DNA of 21,548 nucleotides from Nitrospiraceae bacterium (GCA_014534095.1 JACVSD010000019.1:1-21548), one strand, 5' to 3'; positions 1 through 7,527 are shown, numbered from the stretch's first letter. The notes: generated by a model from the letters alone, not told the origin. A program made the numbers and translations.

Positions 1-1541
1 GTATAAGGATTGTTCACACCTTCGATCTTGGTCGCGCCTTGGAGCGTGAGGCCGGGCGCACTGCTGAAATAGACGTTGTACGACACGGCGCCGGGCACCT
101 CCATCCAACTCAAAAAGACTTCAGTATCCCAAGGCTTCACAGCGACCGACCGCGGGGGATGAACCGTCCCGGGTTCGGCCGCTTTGGCCGCCTCATCCTT
201 ACCGCGATTCATTTCCTCTTCCGTCGGGACATACTTGAGGACGCGGCTGTTGCCGCTGTCGACGACAAAGACGCAGCCTTCCCTGTCGACGGCGACTCCA
301 TACGGGAAGTTCACTTGACCTTCGGTTTTTCCACGATTGCCGAAGGCACACAGAAAGGTGCCGTTGCCGTCGAATTTCTGAATCCGGTGGTTGCCGCTGT
401 CGACGACGTAGACGTTACCCAAGGCATCGCAGGCAATGCCCCAGGGAGACTTAAATTGCCCGGGTCCATTGCCTTCCCGGCCCCATTTGGTCAGGAAGCT
501 GCCACGCGCATCAAATTTCTGGATCCGGTTATTGCTTTCGTCCGCTACGTAGATGTTACCGACAAAGTCCACCGCCACGCCCCGCGGAAAGAAAAAGGCG
601 CCGTCGAAACTGCCGTCCCGTCCCCATTTGAGGAGCGGCTGCCCGTCGGACTGGAATTTTTGAATCCGTGCGTTGCTCGTATCGGAGACATATACATTGC
701 CTTCTTGATCGGTGGTAATTCCCCACGGCACGTCGAATCTCCCCATATCGGCGCCTCGCCAGGCAAACCCGAACTTCCCCCAGGTCTTTTGAACATTACC
801 CTCAAGATCAAACTTCTGGACGCGATTATTGCCGCTGTCGGCTACATAGACCATGTCGTCCGGTCCGACGGTGAGGCCTCGGGGATAGTAGAACGATCCC
901 TCCTGGGAACTTGGTTCGCCGCCCCAACGCGCCAGGAACTTGCCGGTCTTGTCGAATTTCTGTATGGAATGATTGTCGGTGTCGGCGACATAAATGTTGC
1001 CGTCTTTGTCGAGCGCAATGCCGGTGGGTGAGCTAAATTCTCCCTCGTCCACGCCCTCCTGACCAAACTGCATTGCCAAGAGATACGGAGAAGGAATCGC
1101 CATGACTTCTTGCGATTCAAGGCTCTCCCCCTTCGGCGTGACGACGGTGACCACATAGTGGTAACAGGTGCCATTGGCCAGATCGTCATGGACGTACGGA
1201 GACGTCGCGCCTTCCAGACAGGTCGCCTTTTCTTTCTTCACGCCGATGACGGCTTTGAAATCTTCCGCGCTTGCAATGGGACGGGTCAATTCAGAAAACT
1301 TGATCTGCACACCCTTGGTCGTCTGAAAGTACAGATTGTAGTACATGGCGTCCGGAACCGGATCCCAGGTGATGGTGACCCGGCCGTTCCCCGGCTTCGC
1401 CTGAACATTCTGTGGCGCGGGGGGAAGTTCGTCTTCTTCTGCCACCGAATCTCCGGCACCCCATTCTCCCTGGGCCCCTTCAGCAGTCAAAAGCGAACGA
1501 TCGAACCGAAACATTTCATCCAGGAGCCATGCTTTGATCAT
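1..1541 (-). CDS. FN3-NHL-FN3 repeat protein (3' end outside window)
   Basis: The minus-strand reading gives about 513 residues and runs off the left edge. It begins MIKAWLLDEM with no signal peptide or membrane segment. Residues about 40-145 resemble a fibronectin type III domain (NVQAKPGNGRVTITWD). Six NHL repeats follow, about 165-435, each with a P-x-G-[IV] turn, a [IV]Y-V-[AS]-D strand and an N-x-[RS]-[IV]-x-K-[FY] end (for example GNIYVADESNNRIQKFD). A second FN3-like domain (VAVKPWDTEVFLSWMEVPG) is cut by the window edge. Six NHL units would close a six-bladed propeller, usually a binding or scaffold module rather than an enzyme. The ATG at 1541 has GAGG about 8 bases upstream; the ATG at 1554 hits a stop after a few codons. 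Its ligand cannot be told from sequence. Confidence 0.9.
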   Translation of the reverse strand, partial: MIKAWLLDEMFRFDRSLLTAEGAQGEWGAGDSVAEEDELPPAPQNVQAKPGNGRVTITWDPVPDAMYYNLYFQTTKGVQIKFSELTRPIASAEDFKAVIGVKKEKATCLEGATSPYVHDDLANGTCYHYVVTVVTPKGESLESQEVMAIPSPYLLAMQFGQEGVDEGEFSSPTGIALDKDGNIYVADTDNHSIQKFDKTGKFLARWGGEPSSQEGSFYYPRGLTVGPDDMVYVADSGNNRVQKFDLEGNVQKTWGKFGFAWRGADMGRFDVPWGITTDQEGNVYVSDTSNARIQKFQSDGQPLLKWGRDGSFDGAFFFPRGVAVDFVGNIYVADESNNRIQKFDARGSFLTKWGREGNGPGQFKSPWGIACDALGNVYVVDSGNHRIQKFDGNGTFLCAFGNRGKTEGQVNFPYGVAVDREGCVFVVDSGNSRVLKYVPTEEEMNRGKDEAAKAAEPGTVHPPRSVAVKPWDTEVFLSWMEVPGAVSYNVYFSSAPGLTLQGATKIEGVNNPY

Positions 1542-1563
1542 AGATGGTGCCTCATGTTGCTAA

Positions 1564-1669
1564 AGCCGACCGTCCCAGAAACGATGCGCCTTCAATGACT
1601 TAGAATTGGATTGGGGAGTCTAACAAAGCGTCGGAAAGAGAGTCAAGGCGAGGCAGGCCACGGTCGGCT
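1564..1669. repeat. 10-bp inverted repeat flanking the FN3-NHL promoter
   Basis: AGCCGACCGT at 1564-1573 and its exact complement ACGGTCGGCT at 1660-1669 are separated by 86 bases. The predicted promoter (1617-1646) sits between them. It could be a pair of operator half-sites, a long-range hairpin or chance. The rest of the 208-base gap between scpB and the FN3-NHL gene (1542-1749) shows no gene and no clear terminator. Confidence 0.35.
1617..1646 (-). promoter_or_regulatory. Predicted promoter of the FN3-NHL gene
   Basis: On the minus strand TTGACT (1646-1641; 5 of 6 to the sigma-70 -35 consensus) lies 18 bases from TAGACT (1622-1617), with TG one base before the -10 element. The predicted start near 1610 gives a leader of about 70 bases ahead of the ATG at 1541. 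It is the best -35 match in the window. Confidence 0.6.
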
Positions 1670-1749
1670 GTTGGCGTCACCATAGATTGGTCACGAGTCC
1701 TGCACGATACGGGAACCTTTCATGACGCGTGTACATGCGGTGCTGCGGG

Positions 1750-2835
1750 TCATTGTTCGACCGGTTCACCCATGAATTCTTCGTCACCCTGTGCCACGAG
1801 TGCATCCGAGCGCTCGAGAGAAGAGGCGACGGCTTCCTCCTCATCGGTCTCCTCAATCTGTTGATCAACGGCCGCCTCCATAACCGTTGGATCAGAGATG
1901 TTCTCCCCACAGTAAGGGGTCCGCTCCCATTCCGTATGTTCCGGAATTCCAGCGAGGACTTCTGAAGGCGGATTCTCCAGTTCCAATCCGTCCGACGACG
2001 GGTCCGTCTCAGACTGGGCAACAGCGACAGGAGCAGCATCCACTTGGTCCGGCTCGTCCGGTCCCTCAACAGCGCCTGCTTCCTGCCCGGCGGATGAAAC
2101 CTCCATGGCCACCGATGCGGCGTCACCGGAAACCGCTTCCGAGCCAGGGACTTCGATCGGCAACAGCGACTGCTCAGCCTCACCCAGTTCCTTAAACTCC
2201 CTCAGGGGGGGCAATTGCGAGAGATCGTTCAGACCGAAATGCTCCAAAAAATACTTGGTCGTGCCATACATGATCGGCCGGCCTGGCACTTCTTTGCGCC
2301 CGACGATACGCACCAATTTTCGCTCCAGCAACGTTCGCACGACACCCGAGGTTTCCACGCCGCGAATCTCTTCGATCTCGGACCGGACGATCGGTTGCTT
2401 GTACGCAATGATCGCCAACGATTCGAGCGCAGAACGAGAAAGTTTCGCGGTGGATTTCGCTTTGTCGAGCCGCTTGACCCACGCGGCATATTCCTGCTTG
2501 GTGACCAGACGAAATCCGCCGGCAATCTCCGCCAGCCGAACCCCACGCCCTTCCTGCTCAAGATCCTCGCCAAGGCTTCGCAGCACACGTTCAAGTTCGT
2601 CCTTGGTCACATCTGCCAACACTGCCGTAAGACGAGCAAGCGAGAGCGGCTCAGGCGAGACAAACAACATCGCCTCCAGAATGCCTTTCAATTCCCGTTC
2701 AGCAATCGCTTCAGCACCGGTAGGCGTCGGGGCCGCGGTCTCGTGCACCAACAAACCCTCGACCGGTTCACTACCCGCGCACATCGCGCCGTTCACTGGT
2801 GTTTCATCAATCATATCTGCGGTGATTGGAGTCAT
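1750..2835 (-). CDS. scpB: Segregation and condensation protein ScpB with long acidic tail
   Basis: ScpB is the winged-helix subunit that pairs with ScpA and SMC in bacterial condensin for chromosome compaction and segregation. From the start used here, the ScpB core covers roughly residues 40-215: an N-terminal winged helix (LKGILEAMLFVSPEPLS), then LESLAIIAYKQPIVRSEIEEIRG and a second winged helix with GRPIMYGTTKYFLEHFGL. I chose ATG 2835 over ATG 2847 because GGAGG lies just upstream of it and it makes a 4-base ATGA overlap with the scpA stop, the usual coupled arrangement. The product is 361 residues, against about 180-200 for typical ScpB. The extra C-terminal 145 or so residues are Glu/Asp/Ser/Ala-rich and probably disordered. 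The identification is secure; the tail's role is unknown. Confidence 0.95.
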   Translation of the reverse strand: MTPITADMIDETPVNGAMCAGSEPVEGLLVHETAAPTPTGAEAIAERELKGILEAMLFVSPEPLSLARLTAVLADVTKDELERVLRSLGEDLEQEGRGVRLAEIAGGFRLVTKQEYAAWVKRLDKAKSTAKLSRSALESLAIIAYKQPIVRSEIEEIRGVETSGVVRTLLERKLVRIVGRKEVPGRPIMYGTTKYFLEHFGLNDLSQLPPLREFKELGEAEQSLLPIEVPGSEAVSGDAASVAMEVSSAGQEAGAVEGPDEPDQVDAAPVAVAQSETDPSSDGLELENPPSEVLAGIPEHTEWERTPYCGENISDPTVMEAAVDQQIEETDEEEAVASSLERSDALVAQGDEEFMGEPVEQ

Positions 2836-3674
2836 GTCTCCCTCCATTCCGAATCTGGGTCATCCAATTGAGCGGGGTCCGGCACCAGCGAGAACGTCCG
2901 GGACACGAGAATCGGTCCAAAGGTCTCCGCCTGGAAAATGCGGGCCACGCGCAAACGCATGAGCTCCAACATAGCCAGAAATGTCACGATCACGACTAAG
3001 CGATGGCACGACTCTTCGAACAGCGACACAAATGAAACGGAATCCTTGCCTTCCAGCCTTTCCAAAATCATGTTCATCCGTTCACGCACCGTCAGATTGT
3101 CGGGAATGATCTCAATGAGCTTCTTTCCGGGGTTGCGGTCCATGATGCCCTTCAGAGCCTCCACCAGATCAAACAATGAGACGTTCTCCATTAACGTCTC
3201 ATCCGACTCGACCGGTTCCGGCGGCCCCGATTCCCGACTGAAGATCTCGCGCCACAACTTTTCCTGACTGTCCAGCTGGCGAGCGGCTTCCTTATACGCC
3301 TTATATTCGAGCAGGCGGCGAACAAGTTCTTCGCGCGGGTCTGGTCCGTCCTCCTCATCCTCTGCGGCCTCATCGGCCGGCAGCAGCATCTTGGACTTAA
3401 TCTGTAACAATGTCGCCGCCATGACGAGGAATTCCCCTGCTACGCTCAGGTTCAACTCCTTCATGGCTTCCACGTACTCCAGATACTGCTGGGCAATCAT
3501 TGCGATCGGAATATCGTAGATGTTGATCTCGTTTTTCTTGATGAGGTGCAGGAGGAGGTCCAGCGGTCCCTCGAAATTCTCGATACGGACTTGGTACGGG
3601 AGCTCGGTCTGTTCGAAGCGTTGACTCTGCGGATCCACGGCGGCGTTTATACCAATTATTGGGGACTTGGGCAA
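2832..3674 (-). CDS. scpA: Segregation and condensation protein ScpA
   Basis: ScpA is the kleisin that bridges the SMC head domains and binds ScpB. The diagnostic N-terminal block YQVRIENFEGPLDLLLHLI is at about residues 27-45, followed by KKNEINIYDIPIAMIAQQYL and the helix LVMAATLLQIKSKMLLP. A C-terminal winged-helix region follows (VSFVSLFEESCHRLVVIVTFLAMLEL, given here in part). Its 280 residues are typical. The start is uncertain: the furthest upstream in-frame start is a TTG at 3674 without a good Shine-Dalgarno, and there is no ATG before the conserved block; a GTG at the VDPQ position is an alternative. The gene lies 38 bases downstream of the pentapeptide gene and overlaps scpB by 4 bases, so all three may be cotranscribed. 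Confidence 0.95.
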   Translation of the reverse strand: MPKSPIIGINAAVDPQSQRFEQTELPYQVRIENFEGPLDLLLHLIKKNEINIYDIPIAMIAQQYLEYVEAMKELNLSVAGEFLVMAATLLQIKSKMLLPADEAAEDEEDGPDPREELVRRLLEYKAYKEAARQLDSQEKLWREIFSRESGPPEPVESDETLMENVSLFDLVEALKGIMDRNPGKKLIEIIPDNLTVRERMNMILERLEGKDSVSFVSLFEESCHRLVVIVTFLAMLELMRLRVARIFQAETFGPILVSRTFSLVPDPAQLDDPDSEWRET

Positions 3675-3712
3675 GTCTGATTCTATATGTAGGGGTAGGA
3701 CCTTGCTTCTGG

Positions 3713-4810
3713 CTACTTCAGTTTGAAGACATAAGCCAGCAACAATGCCGCCATGAGCAGGAAAAACAGCGTAACCCCATATTGGCCGGTAGGAGATTGC
3801 AACCAGCCACTTGCCTGAGCCGGGGTCACCCTAGTGGTCCGGGTGAAGAGCGGCGGGTGATCGAACCGGGCCTTCATCAGATCGTCCGGCGCTTTGAAGA
3901 TGGCATCCGAGAAATCTGCGGCTCCTAAAAATTGCGCGCCGGTAAACGAGACGTCGCCCTCAAACCGCGCAAACGAGAAGAAGGCTTCGCGGCTAAAGAT
4001 CGCGTCGGAAAAATTCGCATGCCGTCTGAAACGGCTGCCCGAAAACCCTGTGCCCGCACCGAACCGGACGCGCTCCATCGTCAGCGCATGCTCAAACGTG
4101 ACTTCGAGGAATTCCACCATCCCGTCGAAAATGGCCCCTGTACAGGTCATCGATCCTCGGAAGATTGACCGGTGAAACCTGGTATGCGGGCCGAACTTCG
4201 TCTCCTTGCAGTTCAGGAGGTGCCCAAACTGTCCGTGAACGAAGTACGTCTCCTTCTCAAAGGCCGCTTCTGAGAGGTCGAACGTTCCCTCAAACACCGC
4301 ACGCGAGAGGTCGACACCAGCCTTAAACGTTGTGCCGTGAAAATCAACGGGGGCCGCGAACTGAAGGGTGCCTGTGGAGGATCGATGGCGCACCGTCCCG
4401 AGCACCACTGAATCACGGATGGTCACGGGCGCTAACACGAGGCGTCGTTCTTCCGCATTGAGCTCCGTCAGCGCCGCCTGTTGCTCGGCCGACAGTCCTT
4501 TCGGCAATTGCGTGGTTTGCACCGGGAGGATATCGAACAACAGATCCCCCCGGATCAGGACCCCGACGAGGTCAATGGACTCCCCTTTGATCATGGCCTC
4601 GATCAGGGCGGCGGCGCTCACCGCATGCGCGTCCCGTTCCGCCTCCGTACAATCCGCGGCCAGATGCAGGACGAAGCGTCCGGCCGCCCCAGAGACGGGC
4701 CGCTCGACCGTGCAGGCCGCCCAAGCATGCTGAGGCCGAAGCCCCGGAGACCAAACAAGAAACAGTAGCAACAGGCAGACCCACCATCGTCGCATGGCAG
4801 CACCACTCAT
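3713..4810 (-). CDS. Exported pentapeptide-repeat protein with C-terminal membrane anchor
   Basis: The product is about 365 residues. A signal peptide (MRRWWVCLLLLFLVW, ending AWA) is followed by an unassigned region with a Cys pair (ACTVERP and LAADCTEAE). From about residue 180 to 330 come pentapeptide repeats of the form A-x-F-x-x (VDLSRAVFEG, ANFSDAIFSR, VSFTGAQFLG, ADFSDAIFKA), which fold as a right-handed square beta-helix. A hydrophobic helix near the end (YGVTLFFLLMAALLLAYVF) is followed by KLK. This suggests a periplasmic beta-helix tethered to the inner membrane. ATG 4810 is used because a predicted promoter places transcription start at 4811; ATG 4795, just before the signal peptide, is equally usable. 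Function unknown. Confidence 0.85.
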   Translation of the reverse strand: MSGAAMRRWWVCLLLLFLVWSPGLRPQHAWAACTVERPVSGAAGRFVLHLAADCTEAERDAHAVSAAALIEAMIKGESIDLVGVLIRGDLLFDILPVQTTQLPKGLSAEQQAALTELNAEERRLVLAPVTIRDSVVLGTVRHRSSTGTLQFAAPVDFHGTTFKAGVDLSRAVFEGTFDLSEAAFEKETYFVHGQFGHLLNCKETKFGPHTRFHRSIFRGSMTCTGAIFDGMVEFLEVTFEHALTMERVRFGAGTGFSGSRFRRHANFSDAIFSREAFFSFARFEGDVSFTGAQFLGAADFSDAIFKAPDDLMKARFDHPPLFTRTTRVTPAQASGWLQSPTGQYGVTLFFLLMAALLLAYVFKLK

Positions 4811-4817
4811 GCGGGCG

Positions 4818-4846
4818 GTTATACGAGAGGGGTGGCCCCAAGGCAA
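4818..4846 (-). promoter_or_regulatory. Predicted promoter of the pentapeptide/scpA/scpB transcript
   Basis: On the minus strand TTGCCT (4846-4841) is exactly 17 bases from TATAAC (4823-4818; 5 of 6 to consensus). The predicted start, near 4811, coincides with the ATG at 4810, and there is no Shine-Dalgarno before that ATG, so the mRNA may be leaderless. ATG 4795 would have a 15-base leader with only GAGTGG as a weak ribosome site. Confidence 0.6.
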
Positions 4847-4866
4847 GCTGGATTCCCGAGGTATGC

Positions 4867-4894
4867 TGTACAACGTTTCCTGCTTTGCTACACT
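4867..4894 (+). promoter_or_regulatory. Predicted promoter of the Lon-like protease gene
   Basis: An extended -10 element, TGC followed by TACACT (4889-4894), is preceded at 16 bases by a weak -35, TGTACA (4867-4872). The expected start near 4901 gives a leader of about 48 bases. The same nine bases, TGCTACACT, recur at 14029-14037 before another gene. Confidence 0.45.
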
Positions 4895-4948
4895 CGGCGC
4901 ATTCACGACAATCGAGCTGAACCGCTCCATTCTGAAAGGTCTATAGCT

Positions 4949-5587
4949 ATGCTCACGTGCTTGATTAGCCTGTTCCTGCTTCCAGCCGCGCTATGCTGGC
5001 CTTCCGCAGTGTTGGCCGAGTACGTCGTCGAGGTGCCCATACTCGCCGCCATCCGCAGCAATGGCCAAGGTGTGTTTGAAATGATGATTGCGAGATGGGA
5101 TCAACGGCCAGAGCCCGATCCCATAGAGCTCGTCCGGTATCACAGCCGCGTGCGACTCGGTTCAGCCAGCATGGAAGCGATTGATCGAGCGTTCCGCTAC
5201 GCCGTCGAACGCGCCTCACCGGTACGACAGAGTGGGACCGTATCGGTCTTCGGGCATGCCTACCGCCCCGTCAACACCGATGGCCCGAGCGCCGGCGCGG
5301 CGATGGCCGTCGGATTTATTGCCATGTTCAAAGGGCATTCGCTGCTGCGCGGGATCGCGCTGACAGGCACCCTCGAACCCGGTGGGGGTATTGGACCGGT
5401 CGGCAGCATTCCCGACAAAATGAGAGCGGCGGCGCGCGAGGGCTATCGAACGATTCTCGTGCCGGCCGGACAAATCTATGGATCCGGTTGGAATTTGAAT
5501 CAGGTCGCGCTGGACCTCAACATGGTCGTCAAGGAGGTGAACACCGTTGATGAAGCCTACGAACTGATGACCGGTCGTTCCCTTTAG
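4949..5587 (+). CDS. Exported Lon-type (S16) serine protease domain protein
   Basis: This 212-residue protein contains the proteolytic domain of Lon without the AAA+ ATPase. After a signal peptide (LTCLISLFLLPAALCW, ending VLA before EYVV) come Lon-domain motifs: TDGPSAGAAMAVGF, with nucleophile Ser114 in DGPSAG, and LTGTLEPGGGIGPVGSIPDK, with general base Lys157. The Ser-Lys spacing of 43 equals that in E. coli Lon (Ser679/Lys722). ATG 4949 follows AAAGG by 9 bases and directly begins the signal peptide. With no ATPase and an export signal, it presumably acts in the periplasm on unfolded or small substrates, or is delivered them by a partner. The gene ends tail to tail with the next gene, the two stop codons sharing bases. 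Confidence 0.85.
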   Translation: MLTCLISLFLLPAALCWPSAVLAEYVVEVPILAAIRSNGQGVFEMMIARWDQRPEPDPIELVRYHSRVRLGSASMEAIDRAFRYAVERASPVRQSGTVSVFGHAYRPVNTDGPSAGAAMAVGFIAMFKGHSLLRGIALTGTLEPGGGIGPVGSIPDKMRAAAREGYRTILVPAGQIYGSGWNLNQVALDLNMVVKEVNTVDEAYELMTGRSL

Positions 5588-5592
5588 GGAAC
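5577..5592. other. Perfect hairpin centred on two convergent stop codons
   Basis: GTTCCC (5577-5582), loop TTTA and GGGAAC (5587-5592) form a 6-bp perfect stem. The loop carries parts of the TAG of the Lon-like gene (5585-5587) and the TAA of the opposite gene (5586-5584). There is no U-tract on either strand, so it is not a standard intrinsic terminator, but it could mark the 3' ends of both transcripts. Confidence 0.35.
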
Positions 5593-6090
5593 CGGCGTGC
5601 CGGGACCGAGCCGATCAACAATCGCCTGATATTCGGCATCTGTTAATCGATGCATGCCCAGGCCCAAGCGTCTGGTGAGTTCGGCCTGCTCAGGGATCTG
5701 CAACACTTCCTGTAGAATGGCCTGGCTATCCTGTGGCGTGCCGGTCCAGCGGCGTGTCGGGGTCACTCGTACAAATCCAAAACGTGCCTCGGTCCGCAGA
5801 TCCTCCCTCACAAATTCGTCCATGTCCTGAAGCCGCAAGACCGGAGGGTGGATTCGAAATTCGGCACAAAGGCCAGTTTTCAGGACGTAGACGAGCCCAC
5901 AGGAGTGAGCAGCCAGAAACTTGAGCAGATTTTGTTGAATCAGCGCCGTACAACATCCCCAAAGTCCGTGTTGGAGCTGCAATTGAGCGCTGTCGAGCGA
6001 GCTTCGCTCTCGCAATGTAGCGGCAGTGAAAAGAAAGTGGCTCATGGAACCGAGCGACGCTGCCCCATTGGCAGGACGGCAGGTCTCCAC
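5584..6090 (-). CDS. Hypothetical protein
   Basis: This is a 168-residue reading frame that I do not recognise. It begins with a GTG at 6090 that has GAGG about 8 bases upstream; an ATG at 6045 (MSHFLFTAAT) is an alternative with no ribosome site. The first half has several Cys (GCC, HSC, LCAEF) and a hydrophobic helix (LLKFLAAHSCGLVYVLKTG). The second half looks like an ordinary soluble domain (MDEFVREDLRTEARFGFVRV, LTDAEYQAIVDRLG). There is no signal peptide or known catalytic motif. It lies 56 bases downstream of the H1-like gene on the same strand, so cotranscription is possible, and converges on the Lon-like gene with overlapping stops. Frame and composition favour a real gene, at least for the C-terminal half. 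Confidence 0.55.
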   Translation of the reverse strand: METCRPANGAASLGSMSHFLFTAATLRERSSLDSAQLQLQHGLWGCCTALIQQNLLKFLAAHSCGLVYVLKTGLCAEFRIHPPVLRLQDMDEFVREDLRTEARFGFVRVTPTRRWTGTPQDSQAILQEVLQIPEQAELTRRLGLGMHRLTDAEYQAIVDRLGPGTPVP

Positions 6091-6146
6091 CGGACACGCC
6101 TCGACTACGGGTGGACACGGAGGCCTGCACGAGAAGTTACAACCGG

Positions 6147-6686
6147 CTAGTTATTGCGATAGTCGTCGTGATCGTCTAACAGGTTTTCAGACTTTTCGAT
6201 GAAATCGTCGGCCTCGTCTTCATCGTCCAGGTTCAGCTCTTCCTGGGCTTCTTCTTCGATCTCGTCATCGACATCCAAGTCCTCTTCGGCCAGGTCCTCG
6301 TCCAAATCCACATCACTCGGCTCGACCGGCGCTTCCACCTTGGCGGAAACGGGTTTGCGGGGAGCCTCAATCTCCTCAGTATCGACCTCTCGCATCGGCG
6401 CCACCGGCTGACTCACTTTGGGCGCTGATTTCTTTGGAGCGGCCGTCTTCGTTGCTTTCTTGGTCGCTTGTTTCTTCGATGCCACCTTCGCCTTGACGCG
6501 CTTCGCGGCCACTGGCTTCTTTGCCGACTTCTTCGCTGTCGTTTTCTTCGATACCTTGGCGGCCTTCTTTCTCCCCGAGGACTGGGCGGCGGCTCTTTTC
6601 GTTGCCTTGGGCTTTGGCTTTGCCTTGGGTTTTGCCTTCATCTTTGCCTTCCCCTTACTCTTCGTGTTTGTCTTGATCTTCGCCAT
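6147..6686 (-). CDS. Histone H1-like Lys/Ala-rich protein with acidic tail
   Basis: The 179-residue protein has two opposite halves. Residues 1 to about 95 are almost entirely Lys, Ala, Pro, Thr and Ser (KAKMKAKPKAKPKPKATK, KKTTAKKSAKKPVAAKR), as in the C-terminal tail of eukaryotic H1 and bacterial H1-like proteins. Residues from about 110 on are strongly acidic (DLDEDLAEEDLDVDDEIEEE, DDEDEADDFIEKSENLL). The basic half should bind DNA or RNA without sequence preference; the acidic half could mask it or bind basic partners. ATG 6686 is chosen because AGGAGG sits just upstream; longer readings start without such a site. It diverges from the cupredoxin gene. The low-complexity composition prevents firm family assignment. 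Confidence 0.85.
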   Translation of the reverse strand: MAKIKTNTKSKGKAKMKAKPKAKPKPKATKRAAAQSSGRKKAAKVSKKTTAKKSAKKPVAAKRVKAKVASKKQATKKATKTAAPKKSAPKVSQPVAPMREVDTEEIEAPRKPVSAKVEAPVEPSDVDLDEDLAEEDLDVDDEIEEEAQEELNLDDEDEADDFIEKSENLLDDHDDYRNN

Positions 6687-6738
6687 CGCCAATCCTCCTG
6701 TACGATGAAGCACGCCACATCCAGCGCGTTGCGGCCTC

Positions 6739-6768
6739 CATCTAGCATGAACGAAGAGCCTCTTGCAA
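6739..6768 (-). promoter_or_regulatory. Possible promoter of the H1-like gene
   Basis: On the minus strand TTGCAA (6768-6763) is 18 bases from TAGATG (6744-6739), with TGC directly before the -10 as in an extended -10 promoter. The -10 match itself is weak (3 of 6). Predicted start is near 6732, with a leader of about 46 bases. The rest of the 216-base divergent gap also holds TGATAAGAT (6863-6871), a possible extended -10 for the cupredoxin gene, but no good -35. Confidence 0.35.
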
Positions 6769-6902
6769 CCGCCCGCCAATGCAGGAAATCTGGGTCCTTG
6801 TCGGCGGTGAACGGCAGGCAGGCGTCCGCAGCTAGGCCGCCGGACACCGCAGGGCGGAGCCATGATAAGATAAGTCAGGTCGTACACCGGGAGTACGCTG
6901 CT

Positions 6903-7280
6903 GTGAAATGGTTGACCGCAACTGGCCTTACGTGCCTTATCTTGGCAGGACTTACGTGGCCGACTGCCGCCACACCGCCTTCGGCCCACATTATTATTGA
7001 AGACGGATCACCGTATTTCGTTCCGGTGGCCGCCACCATTGACAGCGGGAGCCCCATTCAGTGGGACAACCCCACGCCCACTTACCACACTGTGACGCAT
7101 AATGCCTGTGTTGATGACAGCGGACCCTGCGTCTTCGACTCCGGCACCATGCCGCCCGGTGAAGCCTACACCCTGCCCGGACTGCCGCCCGGTCGTTATG
7201 CCTATCATTGCCGCATCCATCCGATTATGCGTGGGGTAGTCACCGTCACCGAGTCCTCGCCCATGCCATCCCAACTCTAA
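6903..7280 (+). CDS. Secreted plastocyanin-like cupredoxin
   Basis: The 125-residue protein starts at GTG 6903, with GGGAG about 10 bases upstream. A signal peptide (LTATGLTCLILAGLTW, ending TAA) exports it. The mature part reads as a small type 1 copper protein: the strand IIIEDGSPYFVPVAATIDSGSPIQW (quoted in part as YFVPVAATIDSG), then a His ligand region YHTVTH, then C-terminal YHCRIHPIM, which supplies the Cys, His and Met ligands in the usual plastocyanin/amicyanin order. An extra Cys pair (NACVDDSGPC) may form a disulfide. The likely role is periplasmic electron transfer; redox partners cannot be told from sequence. It has its own divergent position beside the H1-like gene and no downstream partner in an operon. 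Confidence 0.88.
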   Translation: MKWLTATGLTCLILAGLTWPTAATPPSAHIIIEDGSPYFVPVAATIDSGSPIQWDNPTPTYHTVTHNACVDDSGPCVFDSGTMPPGEAYTLPGLPPGRYAYHCRIHPIMRGVVTVTESSPMPSQL

Positions 7281-7527
7281 GCACGCAATCGTCGGCGCAT
7301 CTTGCAGGGCTGTGGGTGGCTCGTGTAGGCTGCGCCTTCCGGATGCGCCAGTTCGAAGATGCACAACAGCCCCGTGAGCAAAGCCGTAGCTCGCTCAGAA
7401 CCGACGGGCACGGTCCTGGGACGTTGAGGAGCCTGGGTGCCCCGCGCACACCGCCGGTAAGGAGCGCGTGTCGGCTCGGCCGCGCCGGGCGGCGGAAACA
7501 CGCCGTGTCTTCATACTGGCAAGAGCT

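Noticed and set aside
39..1031. 330-codon plus-strand frame
   Set aside because: It lies antisense to the NHL repeats, and its apparent repeats (VAAVDDVDV and similar) mirror the repeat structure of the real gene.
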